A stretch of 64,000 nucleotides of DNA from Thioalkalivibrio sp. ALJT (GCF_000381825.1 NZ_KB907123.1:86021-150020); one strand, 5' to 3'. Positions 47,771 through 54,651 are shown, counted from the first letter of the stretch. Notes: generated by a model from the letters alone, not told the origin. Numbers and translations are program-made.

Positions 47771-48642
47771 GCTTTCTCCTCTTCCGCATATTGGACAATC
47801 TTGTTCTTCCCTGACATCTCGAGCGTGAACGTGAACAGTCGGCATTCAAATGCCCCAAAACCACCGGACAACATGGGCCGGGCCAGAACCGGAGAAAAGC
47901 TCTCTTTCCAGGTCCCGTACCGGTAACGCCTCTTGCCAAGCAGCCCCGGCCTCGCATTTTCCAGCCCCCAGGCGGCCATGATTTCAACAACGGGCGACCC
48001 CATAACCTTCTGGTCGTGTTCGTTCGGGGAATAGCCCGCATCGATTGCAGACCAGGCACATCGTGCATCCATGTTGAAGCTTCCCTTCATGGGTACAACC
48101 AAACCGAAGGGGTCTCGCACCAAGGCCTCACTGTCACGCTCCAGAAGTTGGGCGACGCCCGGAACGATCACCTTTCCATTGGCCTGAACTGTCCCGTGAA
48201 TCTGGCTGGATGCAATCGAAAAGGCCGACCGATTCCCCGAATAGAGTTTGAACTCATCGCGAGTTGTGCCATCGGTCCAATGACCAAGCGGAATTGCGGT
48301 TCCTTGGTTGCTCAAAACGATGGGCAGTGAGGTCTGGTTGGGCTCGTCACCAGGGAAGCAATCGCCCGAGCGAACGACGTCGGTCATATCCCCTTTCTCG
48401 GGTGTCCACCCATCCGGTGCCGACTCGTGTATCTCTGAGCCGGCCAGAAATTCGAGTACCTGAGCAACGGGGTCTTCGCTCCGCGCATCAAGCACGAACG
48501 AGACTGCAGTGTCGTGATCACTTTCCCACTGAAATCCGCCTCTGGCATCGCCGAAAAGTTGGTCAGCCGCTTCCAGGAATCCCATGCAGGCAAGCACCTG
48601 GCCGGGGTTGAGCAGGTCTACTGGTATGCTGGAGGTGCCCAT
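47767..48642 (-). CDS. csb3: Csb3 (Cas8-type subunit)
   Basis: In type I-G loci the gene between cas3 and csb1 encodes the Cas8-like subunit expected to read the PAM. The 291-residue product begins MGTSSIPVDLLNPGQVLACMGFLEAADQ (motifs LLNPGQVLACMG and FLEAADQLFG). It contains PFGLVVPMKGSFNMDARCAW (about 180) and WGLENARP. I assign it from position and from these GSU-type motifs rather than from catalytic residues, as the family has none. The start overlaps the cas3 stop (TAATG). Confidence 0.85.
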   Translation of the reverse strand: MGTSSIPVDLLNPGQVLACMGFLEAADQLFGDARGGFQWESDHDTAVSFVLDARSEDPVAQVLEFLAGSEIHESAPDGWTPEKGDMTDVVRSGDCFPGDEPNQTSLPIVLSNQGTAIPLGHWTDGTTRDEFKLYSGNRSAFSIASSQIHGTVQANGKVIVPGVAQLLERDSEALVRDPFGLVVPMKGSFNMDARCAWSAIDAGYSPNEHDQKVMGSPVVEIMAAWGLENARPGLLGKRRYRYGTWKESFSPVLARPMLSGGFGAFECRLFTFTLEMSGKNKIVQYAEEEKA

Positions 48643-51305
48643 TATTTGCCTCCCCAGCTCAGCCGCGCGGAGGCCCGCTGGTCGGCCGCCCGTAGCAGTG
48701 ACTCCCACCACGCCAATCCCCACGGTCCCCAGGTGGCTTGCAGACGAGCAAATCGCCTCGCGGCCTCTCGCGCTGTTTCGCTCCTTTCTTCGGGAGCCGC
48801 ATCAGGATCAAAGGCTGAAATCACCGGTCTGGAAAAACCATGATGGGCTGCGACCAAGTGCTTGGCCAGGTCCTGTAAATGCGGCTCCAGGTTCGCGAAC
48901 AACCCCTGTTTGTCACTGTCCCGAAGCGATCCGAACTCATGCCGATAGCCATTCAATCGTCTTCCATCACCACCGCCGAGCGTCTTGGCATAAGGTCCTC
49001 CGGCGAGAGGAGCGTTCATGGCCACCTGCCACAAGGTGCGTGCCTTGCCAAGGTCATGGGCTCGACCGGCCAACACCAGCATTTCGGCATAGGGACCCGG
49101 CAACCCGATCTCTTCGGCAATCCGGCGCGCTTCATCGGCCACCCAGGCCAGGTGCTCCGGCAAGGTCTGCGCGGCCGCCGCCACGGCCTGATCTCCCGCA
49201 GACGATGCCCCCTTTCCACGAGTTACAAACACGCGCAGTGCTTCCGCCGCTCCCTCGGCATTCGATTCAGGGGCGGCCACAGGTATCGTGGAAACCACCT
49301 TCCAATATTTGGTATCCGGGGCAACGTCTCCCGGCCCGACCGGAAAATAGCCGAGCCGGCTCCGCAACGCCTCGTCCCAATCACCGTCCAGGGTCGAATC
49401 GTGAGCGGGGGCTTTTGAATCCAGCATCCCGTCTCCACTCAAGCCGCCCAACCGCGCAGCAACGGCCAGCGTAGCGCCGCTCCAGGAGCTCAGTTCCCGT
49501 CGCTGCTCATCAGGTTTACGGCGACCAAGCTGTTCCAGATCGGTGATGGTCCATGCCCCCCTGAATTTCCCCGTGGGGCCCAGCGCGATCACCGCCGGCG
49601 CTCGTTCCGATTGGGGCAGCCGTTGCTCTTGTGGTGCCTCCGTGACCACCTCGCCGGCTCGTTTCAACAAGACTTCCATGACCAGCTGGGTCGTGGCCTC
49701 TAGCGTTTCCTCCAGATGGATGGGTGCGGCCTCGAAGTGGCTTTCCACATCCGCAGCCAGAGGCTCATCGGCATCCCGACGCCACGGCAAGGTGCGCCGC
49801 CACGCGACGGTGGTCTGCGGCTGCTCATCCACCCAACCACGCAACCAGGGGTCGATATCGGGCCGGCCCGCGTGCTCATCCAGGGAGGTCAAGGACCAGG
49901 CCTCCACCACGGGACGCGTCAGCGGCGGGCGGAGAGGTAGGGGCGTGGAAGCCTTCTGCATCATCTCGCGCAGCGGCGGATCATCAGCGGCCTCCTGCTT
50001 CACCTGTTCGATACCGGCCGGGCTGGCATCACGTGCTCCTTCCGTACCGACGGCGGGGAGTCTCTCCAGGCTGACGCGACGGGAAAGAAATATTTCGTGT
50101 TCTTCTTCACCCGCTTTCTTCTTCGGGGACAGGGCCAGCACGTCAATCCGGGCGCGTCGCTCTTCACCACCCCGGCGGTTGACCCGGCCAAAGCGTTGAA
50201 CCATCCGCTCCCAGGCCACCAGATCGCAAACCAGGTGGTCCGCATCAAGGTCGACTCCCACTTCGCCCGCCGAGGTGGCAACCAGAAAGGTCGGCGTGTC
50301 GGGTACCGATGAGGGTTCACCCAAAAAGCCGTTCAGCTCGAGCCATGCCTGTAAGGCTTCGCGCTCGCGCACACGCCGAGCCCCGACAAGAAGCTCCGTG
50401 GCCTGTGGAAATTTTTCTTTTTTCAGGCGTTTGTCCAGGGCATCTTTCACTCGGGTTGCGTCGGTGCGCCGATCGCAAAAGACGAGCACTCGGGACGGGG
50501 CGCCATCAGTTCCCCGCTGCCACGCCTGCTCGACCAGGGCTTCCACCAGATTGGCGTCTTCGTCGAGCTGGTGCGCTATGAGGTGTTTCTCGGCCTTGAA
50601 GCGCTGGTGAGCCACAGGTTGAAGGGTTCGGTCAACCTCTTCAGGCTTCAGCTTGAAGACTTGATTGCTTTCCTTGCGCCCAGTGGCGGATAGCGGTAGC
50701 AAACGGAAAGGTGGAACAACCTCGCGGGCTTGTCCGGTTGCGTGTAACCCCTCATCGTTTGCCACGGTAGCCAGAAGGGCCTCGAATGGCGGGCAGAGGT
50801 GCGCCTCGTCGAGAACGACAAGGGTATCCGCCCCCAAAAGTCCGGCGTGAAAGGGCCGCATGCGAGAAGACACACCGTACCCGGAAAACAGGAGTCGGGA
50901 TCCGATCATGTCGATGGTGCCAACCACAACGCTCGGGGCGGCCGGGTTCTGAAGCCACTCCCTGTTGTCGGCAAATTGTCCACGAAGTGTGGAGACCGTT
51001 AGGTCGGAAGTTCCGAGCGCCTCGGGGGCAGCCGTTTTCAGCCTCTCGGCAAATAGTGTGGCTTGGTCAACGACCGCGCGACGGTCGACAACATAAACCA
51101 GGCGGCGAGGAAGGGCGACGCCGGACGCTCTCGCAATAAGCCAGAGGGCAATGACCGTTGTCTTGCCGAGACCGGTAGGGACACCACAGGCGTCAGGGAT
51201 GCGGCCTTGGGAGAACCAGTCCAGGAAAAGCCGGGTCTGCCACGCAAACGGCGCAAATCCGGTCAAGGCTTGGAAGCGAAGATTGAAATCCTCTTTCTCG
51301 GTCAA
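48642..51305 (-). CDS. cas3: Cas3 helicase-nuclease with C-terminal HD domain
   Basis: Cas3 is recruited to R-loops and degrades the target DNA. The 887-residue protein has the helicase first: Walker A VPTGLGKTTV (about residue 42), DEAH in VVLDEAHL (about 165), SAT in LPLSATG, and motif VI MVQRFGRVNRRG (about 375). The HD nuclease is at the C-terminus: GRAHDLGK (about 747), GYRHEFGSL and VAAHHG. This helicase-then-HD order is typical of type I-G/I-U. The start is TTG at 51305 with AAGGAGG well placed. It is the first cas gene, behind a 5' region that contains the crRNA-like element. Confidence 0.95.
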   Translation of the reverse strand: MTEKEDFNLRFQALTGFAPFAWQTRLFLDWFSQGRIPDACGVPTGLGKTTVIALWLIARASGVALPRRLVYVVDRRAVVDQATLFAERLKTAAPEALGTSDLTVSTLRGQFADNREWLQNPAAPSVVVGTIDMIGSRLLFSGYGVSSRMRPFHAGLLGADTLVVLDEAHLCPPFEALLATVANDEGLHATGQAREVVPPFRLLPLSATGRKESNQVFKLKPEEVDRTLQPVAHQRFKAEKHLIAHQLDEDANLVEALVEQAWQRGTDGAPSRVLVFCDRRTDATRVKDALDKRLKKEKFPQATELLVGARRVREREALQAWLELNGFLGEPSSVPDTPTFLVATSAGEVGVDLDADHLVCDLVAWERMVQRFGRVNRRGGEERRARIDVLALSPKKKAGEEEHEIFLSRRVSLERLPAVGTEGARDASPAGIEQVKQEAADDPPLREMMQKASTPLPLRPPLTRPVVEAWSLTSLDEHAGRPDIDPWLRGWVDEQPQTTVAWRRTLPWRRDADEPLAADVESHFEAAPIHLEETLEATTQLVMEVLLKRAGEVVTEAPQEQRLPQSERAPAVIALGPTGKFRGAWTITDLEQLGRRKPDEQRRELSSWSGATLAVAARLGGLSGDGMLDSKAPAHDSTLDGDWDEALRSRLGYFPVGPGDVAPDTKYWKVVSTIPVAAPESNAEGAAEALRVFVTRGKGASSAGDQAVAAAAQTLPEHLAWVADEARRIAEEIGLPGPYAEMLVLAGRAHDLGKARTLWQVAMNAPLAGGPYAKTLGGGDGRRLNGYRHEFGSLRDSDKQGLFANLEPHLQDLAKHLVAAHHGFSRPVISAFDPDAAPEERSETAREAARRFARLQATWGPWGLAWWESLLRAADQRASARLSWGGK

Positions 51306-51436
51306 AACTCTCCCCTCCTTGTCATCAATCTAGCCCGTGCCGCTACAAGGGCATGGTGGGAGCTATCCGTGCCAAATCTGTCTTCCCGGGGATAGGTAAA
51401 AGCACTTCACTGATCCGGGCGCGGCAGCTTCCTGCT

Positions 51437-51539
51437 GCTCAAATGAGGCCGGGGCACCACCCCGGAAACACGCTCCTTGTTGGTTTCAAGCAGAATACTC
51501 TTACCTTTAATGAGGCCGTTTGGGACGGGCACTCCCTCT
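51437..51539 (-). ncRNA. Predicted CreR-type crRNA-like RNA (pseudo-repeat, pseudo-spacer, pseudo-repeat)
   Basis: On the minus strand the order is pseudo-repeat at 51539-51504, pseudo-spacer at 51503-51471, and pseudo-repeat at 51470-51437. The first matches the array repeat at the handle side (CGGCCTCATTAAAG against CGGCCTCATTGAAG). The second keeps AATGAGGCCGG on the plus strand and a 6-bp stem CCGGGG/CCCCGG, where the array has CCGGAGC/GCTCCGG, so the change is compensated. The first keeps a 4-bp stem CCGT/ACGG. The spacing equals one array unit. Processing by Csb2 would give a guide with handle ATTAAAGG and a spacer that matches the cas promoter. Confidence 0.85.
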
Positions 51540-51551
51540 CTCGCAGTGTGT

Positions 51552-51580
51552 ATACTAGACGCGGATGGATGCTTTTTCAA
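51552..51580 (-). promoter_or_regulatory. Predicted promoter of the crRNA-like RNA and cas operon
   Basis: On the minus strand TTGAAA (51580-51575) and TAGTAT (51557-51552) are 17 bases apart. Transcription would start near 51545, just before the first pseudo-repeat, and continue about 240 bases to the cas3 start. No equally good promoter lies between the element and cas3. Confidence 0.7.
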
Positions 51581-51597
51581 ACCGAATATTCTTAAAA
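51560..51597 (-). promoter_or_regulatory. Predicted target site (protospacer with PAM) of the crRNA-like RNA
   Basis: On the minus strand the bases TTT at 51597-51595 form a 5'-TTN PAM, followed by TAAGAATATTCGG and TTTGAAA from 51594. The pseudo-spacer reads TAAGAGTATTCTG and CTTGAAA. Seventeen of the first 20 positions agree; the mismatches are at 6, 12 and 14. The site covers the -35 box of the cas promoter at positions 15-20. Beyond position 20 there is almost no match, so binding without cleavage is expected. Confidence 0.82.
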
Positions 51598-51637
51598 CCA
51601 TAAAATCGAACCGAGAGATCCGGTCCGAAATAACGGA

Positions 51638-51654
51638 ATTGTCGTAACTACAAT
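51638..51654 (+). promoter_or_regulatory. Probable brnTA operator/-10 region
   Basis: ATTGT-cgtaact-ACAAT is an inverted repeat whose right arm is part of TACAAT, a -10-like hexamer at 51649-51654. BrnA-type antitoxins autoregulate, so this is the likely operator; no good -35 is seen. The brnT start is 14 bases downstream. Confidence 0.5.
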
Positions 51655-51667
51655 ATGGAGCTACGCT

Positions 51668-51988
51668 TTGAGGAAGGGATTCCTGTGGGACGAGGCAAAG
51701 CGCCGAGCCAATCTGGACAAGCACGGCATCGATTTCGTGGATCTTCCGGCCGTCTTCGAGGGGGACACGCTGACCTACGAGGATGACCGCTACGATTACG
51801 GTGAGTGCCGATACATCACCATCGGACAGCTCGGCCCCATCGTCGTCCTCATCGCCCACACCGAGACGGCCGACACCATTCGGCTGATCCATGCACGCAA
51901 GGCGGGGAAGGCTCATGTCGACCAATACTTCAAAGAAATCGGAAACCGACTGGGACCGCCTGAATCGGATGGCGGACGAAGACATTGA
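51668..51988 (+). CDS. brnT: BrnT ribonuclease toxin
   Basis: BrnT is a RelE-fold RNase toxin. The 106-residue product has the family motifs FLWDEAKRRANLDKHGIDF (residues 5-23), VFEGDTLTYEDDRYDYGE and RYITIGQ, and the ARKAGKAHVDQYF end. The usual start is a short M-x-F-x-WDE, so TTG at 51668 (with GGAG 7 nt upstream) fits. An ATG at 51655 is in another frame. It diverges from cas3 across the 362-base control region and overlaps brnA by 74 nt. Confidence 0.93.
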   Translation: MRKGFLWDEAKRRANLDKHGIDFVDLPAVFEGDTLTYEDDRYDYGECRYITIGQLGPIVVLIAHTETADTIRLIHARKAGKAHVDQYFKEIGNRLGPPESDGGRRH

Positions 51989-52196
51989 TACCTCGGACAT
52001 CCCCGATCCGACTCCGGAGCAGTTCGCTCGCGCCGTGGCGCGGCGAGGGCTCGAACCCGCTCCACGCAAGCAGCAGGTAACGTTGCGCATCGACGCCGAT
52101 GTTCTGCAGTGGTTCAAGGACGGTGGCAAGGGGTATCAATCCCGCATCAATGCCCTGCTCAGGGCGTATGTTGAGGCTCACCGGAACGATCAATGA
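51915..52196 (+). CDS. brnA: BrnA antitoxin
   Basis: BrnA is the RHH-type antitoxin of BrnT and the repressor of the pair. The 93-residue protein carries the signature WDRLNRMADEDIDTSDIP (residues about 13-30) and the DNA-binding end VTLRIDADVLQWFKDGGKGY followed by QSRINALLRAYVEA. Start ATG at 51915 has GGGGAAGG upstream. The large overlap with brnT indicates coupled translation. Confidence 0.94.
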   Translation: MSTNTSKKSETDWDRLNRMADEDIDTSDIPDPTPEQFARAVARRGLEPAPRKQQVTLRIDADVLQWFKDGGKGYQSRINALLRAYVEAHRNDQ

Positions 52197-52226
52197 GCGC
52201 GCACGTCCCGTTGTACTCCCTCAAGT

Positions 52227-52243
52227 GGCTCACAGAGTGAGCC
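52227..52243. repeat. Repeated hairpin, copy A
   Basis: GGCTCAC-AGA-GTGAGCC is a 7-bp perfect hairpin just after brnA. It is a shorter relative of the hairpins at 52842-52870 and 54607-54633, sharing TGGCTCACAGA and TGAGCC. It could terminate brnTA, but it has no T tract. Confidence 0.6.
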
Positions 52244-52271
52244 CCCCCGGCTTGTCCGAGAAATTTCGGGC

Positions 52272-52302
52272 GCTGTTCACGAAAACCGCTTGAAGTGTGG
52301 AT
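52272..52302. repeat. Operator-like repeated motif, copy A
   Basis: GCTGTTCACGAAAA, 8 bases, then AAGTGTGGAT. The same layout occurs at 53016-53048 (upstream of fic) and 54325-54355. This copy lies between brnA and the HIRAN gene, about 90 bases beyond the HIRAN stop codon; no gene starts next to it. Confidence 0.6.
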
Positions 52303-52388
52303 GGCGGCTGGTGTTCTGCTCGCGGGGGAGAACAACGCGCTGGGCCGGGTCAGACCGGTTGCTGGCCTGAGCCCCGGTGCCCCGGGAC

Positions 52389-52802
52389 TCAGGTGGTGCC
52401 TTTGGGGCGGCGGCGGTACAGGCCGAGTTCGAGGCGGTTGTGGCGGTCGCCGTGGTCGCGTTTGTTGATGATGCGGGCGAGCAGGGGTTCGTCGCGGTCC
52501 AGGAGGTCGGCGGCGAGCTGGTTCTGTTCGCGCGGCAGGTAGCCGAGCTGGTGGTCGATCCAGTCGATAGCGACGGCCTTGTCATCGTGCGGGTTCAGCC
52601 GCTCGCGGCGCAGGGTCAGGGCCTGGCCGCGCTTGAGGGTGTGCCACAGTTTCGGGGCCTCGTGGTGGCGGTAGCCGGCCAGGGGGATGGTCTGTAGCAG
52701 TTCTTCGGTGGTGGCGGTGGCCTTGAAGGTGCTGCGGCGTGCGTAGTAGCCGCGCAATACGGGGATGCGGCGGGCTTGTCCGGTGCGGTGGGTCGGTCGC
52801 AT
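52389..52802 (-). CDS. Stand-alone HIRAN domain protein
   Basis: The 137-residue protein has an N-terminal basic region and a HIRAN domain. TATTEELLQTIPLAGYRHH starts the first strand region (about residues 29-47), and LRRERLNPHDDKAVAIDW (about 64-81) and LGYLPREQNQLAADLLD (about 86-102) are the diagnostic segments. HIRAN domains bind DNA ends, for example in HLTF, and bacterial stand-alone forms occur with restriction or repair genes. The ATG at 52802 follows AGGAG. A truncated paralogue lies at 54406-54564, and both have the same hairpin just upstream. Confidence 0.85.
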   Translation of the reverse strand: MRPTHRTGQARRIPVLRGYYARRSTFKATATTEELLQTIPLAGYRHHEAPKLWHTLKRGQALTLRRERLNPHDDKAVAIDWIDHQLGYLPREQNQLAADLLDRDEPLLARIINKRDHGDRHNRLELGLYRRRPKGTT

Positions 52803-52841
52803 GGTCGCGCTCCTGTTGGGGGTTGTGACCGTTTTACCACC

Positions 52842-52870
52842 GGGGGTGGCTCACAGAATGAGCCACCCCC
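52842..52870. repeat. Repeated hairpin, copy B
   Basis: GGGGGTGGCTCA-CAGAA-TGAGCCACCCCC is a perfect 12-bp stem. It sits 40 bases upstream of the HIRAN start codon, in its promoter or leader. The flank ACCGTT..ACCACCGGGGG is shared with copy C, which sits at the same place relative to the truncated HIRAN gene. Confidence 0.8.
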
Positions 52871-52873
52871 CCT

Positions 52874-52991
52874 GTATGGCGTGGGCCGTGCCGCCATTGT
52901 CGATTTCGATATGCACCACGGCGATGGCACCGAGTCGCTGGTGGCGGGCGAGCCTTCCGATATGACCTCCCGAGCATCTTCCCTTGAATAG
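52874..52991 (+). pseudogene. Fragment of a histone deacetylase family gene
   Basis: One frame reads GRAAIVDFDMHHGDGTESL, the zinc-site core of bacterial histone deacetylase/acetylpolyamine amidohydrolase family proteins (pattern DFDxHHGxGT). It then runs into a stop after about 20 more unrelated residues. No start codon or remaining domain is present on either side, so this is a remnant of about 40 residues out of roughly 300. It begins immediately after hairpin copy B. Confidence 0.7.
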
Positions 52992-53015
52992 GGGGAGCAG
53001 ATTCATGGGGTGGGT

Positions 53016-53048
53016 GCTATTAACGAAAACCGGCCAAAGTGATAATAG
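53016..53048. promoter_or_regulatory. Operator-like repeated motif, copy B, upstream of fic
   Basis: GCTATTAACGAAAA, 8 bases, AAGTGATAATAG. The outer bases CTATTA/TAATAG are inverted. It ends 34 bases before the fic ATG, so it is a candidate operator or promoter element. The C-terminal winged-helix part of Fic is a candidate binder (inference). Confidence 0.6.
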
Positions 53049-53081
53049 TGGCTGTCGTTATTCTCACGAGTGATTGCAGCC

Positions 53082-54248
53082 ATGCAGCGAGGTCTTTCGG
53101 GACAGTACGAGATCGGCTCCGTGGTGGGGCAGGAAGAGGTGCGCGCATTTGTCCCGGCGCCTCTGCCCCCGGATCCGCTCCCGGATCTGGCCGGTGAGCG
53201 GGGGCGTCTGCATGAACAGGCCCTGCTCGCCTGCGGGCGGCTGGACGCGATTACCGCGCTCCTTCCGGAGCCGGATCTGTTCCTGTACGCCTATGTGCGC
53301 AAGGAGGCGCTGGTTTCCAGTCAGATCGAGGGGACCCAGTCCTCGCTGTCGGATCTGCTGCTCTTCGAACTGGAAGAGACGCCGGGCGTCCCTTTTGATG
53401 ATGTGGTGGAGGTCTCCAACTACATCGCCGCGCTGGAACACGGACTCGGGCGTTTGCGGGAGGGATTCCCCTTGTCCAATCGCCTGCTGCGGGAGATCCA
53501 CGAACGCTTGCTGGCCCGGGGGCGAGGGGCCGAGCGGCAGCCCGGCTCGTTGCGTCGTACCCAGAACTGGATTGGCGGAACCCGGCCCGGCAATGCGCAT
53601 TTCGTCCCGCCGCCCCCACAGCGTGTGGAGTCGCAGATGGCCGATCTGGAGCGCTTCCTCCACGACGACCAACAGCCGTTTTCGGCCCTGATCAAGGCGG
53701 CGCTGGCCCACGTGCAGTTCGAGACCATCCACCCTTTCCTGGACGGTAATGGCCGTATGGGCCGGCTGCTGATTGCGTTGATCCTTCACGAAGACCGTGT
53801 GCTGCATCAGCCGCTGCTCTATCTGAGCCTCTATTTCAAGCAGAACCGGGAAGAGTATTACCGGTTGCTCGATGCAACGCGTCGCGAAGGTGACTGGGAG
53901 GCGTGGCTGGACTTCTTTCTGGAGGGAGTGCTGACGACGGCCAACGGGGCGGTGGAGACCGCCCACCGGCTTCTGGATGTCTTTCGGGAAGACCGGGAAC
54001 AGGTGGAGGGGACGGGGCGCTCTGCTGCCAATGCCCTGCGCGTGTTCCATGCCCTGGGCACACGGCCGGTGGCCTCGATCAATGACCTTGCGGAGCGTTC
54101 CGGGGTGGCCTACCCCACGGCGTCTCGCGCGGTCGAGGCGCTCGAAGGGTTGGGGATTCTGCGGGAGATCACAGGGCGCCGCCGGGACCGCGTCTTTGCC
54201 TACTGGCGTTATATCGCGGTGCTCAACGAGGGTGCCGAGCCCTTGTAG
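53082..54248 (+). CDS. fic: Fic family protein with N-terminal inhibitory helix and C-terminal HTH
   Basis: Fic proteins usually transfer AMP to target proteins. The 388-residue protein has an N-terminal Fic_N region with an inhibitory (S/T)xxxE(G/N) motif, SSQIEG (about residue 83), the catalytic HPFLDGNGRMGR (about 221), and a C-terminal winged-helix segment (SINDLAERSGVAYPTASRAV, about 330). The N-terminal inhibitory motif makes it class II, so it is normally auto-inhibited. Start ATG at 53082; a GTG four codons upstream is possible. No separate antitoxin gene is adjacent. Confidence 0.92.
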   Translation: MQRGLSGQYEIGSVVGQEEVRAFVPAPLPPDPLPDLAGERGRLHEQALLACGRLDAITALLPEPDLFLYAYVRKEALVSSQIEGTQSSLSDLLLFELEETPGVPFDDVVEVSNYIAALEHGLGRLREGFPLSNRLLREIHERLLARGRGAERQPGSLRRTQNWIGGTRPGNAHFVPPPPQRVESQMADLERFLHDDQQPFSALIKAALAHVQFETIHPFLDGNGRMGRLLIALILHEDRVLHQPLLYLSLYFKQNREEYYRLLDATRREGDWEAWLDFFLEGVLTTANGAVETAHRLLDVFREDREQVEGTGRSAANALRVFHALGTRPVASINDLAERSGVAYPTASRAVEALEGLGILREITGRRRDRVFAYWRYIAVLNEGAEPL

Positions 54249-54324
54249 AGAGGGGCGACAATCCCGATGCCCGGGATGTAATGGGGTTAACGAGCGGGTG
54301 CCCGAAGGCGACGTCGGGTGCAGC

Positions 54325-54355
54325 GCTATTCACGAAAAGAAGACGAAGTGTGAAT
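54325..54355. repeat. Operator-like repeated motif, copy C
   Basis: GCTATTCACGAAAA, 8 bases, GAAGTGTGAAT. ATTCAC and GTGAAT are inverted arms separated by 16 bases. It lies 77 bases after the fic stop and 51 bases before the end of the truncated HIRAN gene, so it repeats the motif-HIRAN-hairpin order seen at 52272-52870. Confidence 0.6.
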
Positions 54356-54405
54356 TTGGAACGCTTGTCTCCAGACACTGGGACGCACCCACGCGGACGT
54401 GCGAT

Positions 54406-54564
54406 TCAATCAGCGTCTCCCTTAGGGTCATCGTGGTAGCGGTGGCCGACGAGCGGTATGCGCTGCAGCAGTTCCTCGGTGGTGGCGATGCGGTTGTACT
54501 CGCCGTGCGGGGCGTGGTCGCTGCGCACGGCGGGAATGGAGCGGACCTGCCGGGGTTGCGCCAT
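54406..54564 (-). pseudogene. Truncated HIRAN gene (duplicate of 52389-52802)
   Basis: The frame starts ATG at 54564 with AAGGAG upstream and gives 52 residues. They include RSIPAVRSDH and IATTEELLQRIPLVGHRYHDDP, parallel to RRIPVLRGYY and TATTEELLQTIPLAGYRHHEAP of the intact protein, and then a stop. The two diagnostic HIRAN segments are missing. The upstream hairpin is conserved, so the whole 5' region was duplicated and the body was lost. Confidence 0.8.
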
Positions 54565-54606
54565 GGAGGGTCTCCTTCGGTGGACTTGGCTACCGTTCCA
54601 TCACCG

Positions 54607-54633
54607 GGGGTGGCTCACAGAATGAGCCACCCC
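54607..54633. repeat. Repeated hairpin, copy C
   Basis: GGGGTGGCTCA-CAGAA-TGAGCCACCCC is a perfect 11-bp stem, 43 bases upstream of the truncated HIRAN start and 18 bases beyond the MOSC gene stop. It is identical in loop and stem core to copy B. Confidence 0.8.
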
Positions 54634-54651
54634 TCTGCCTTTTTTGCGCGT

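Noticed and set aside
51303-51327. Seven-codon mini-ORF (MTRRGEF) ending at the cas3 start, with AGG AGG codons, as a CreT-like toxin
   Set aside because: The AGGAGG is the cas3 ribosome binding site. The mini-ORF has no ribosome binding site or promoter of its own, and no array-like antitoxin arrangement protects it.
51653-51700. ATG at 51655 as the brnT start
   Set aside because: It is in another frame. The BrnT motif FLWDEAKRRANLDKHGIDF is in the frame of the TTG at 51668.
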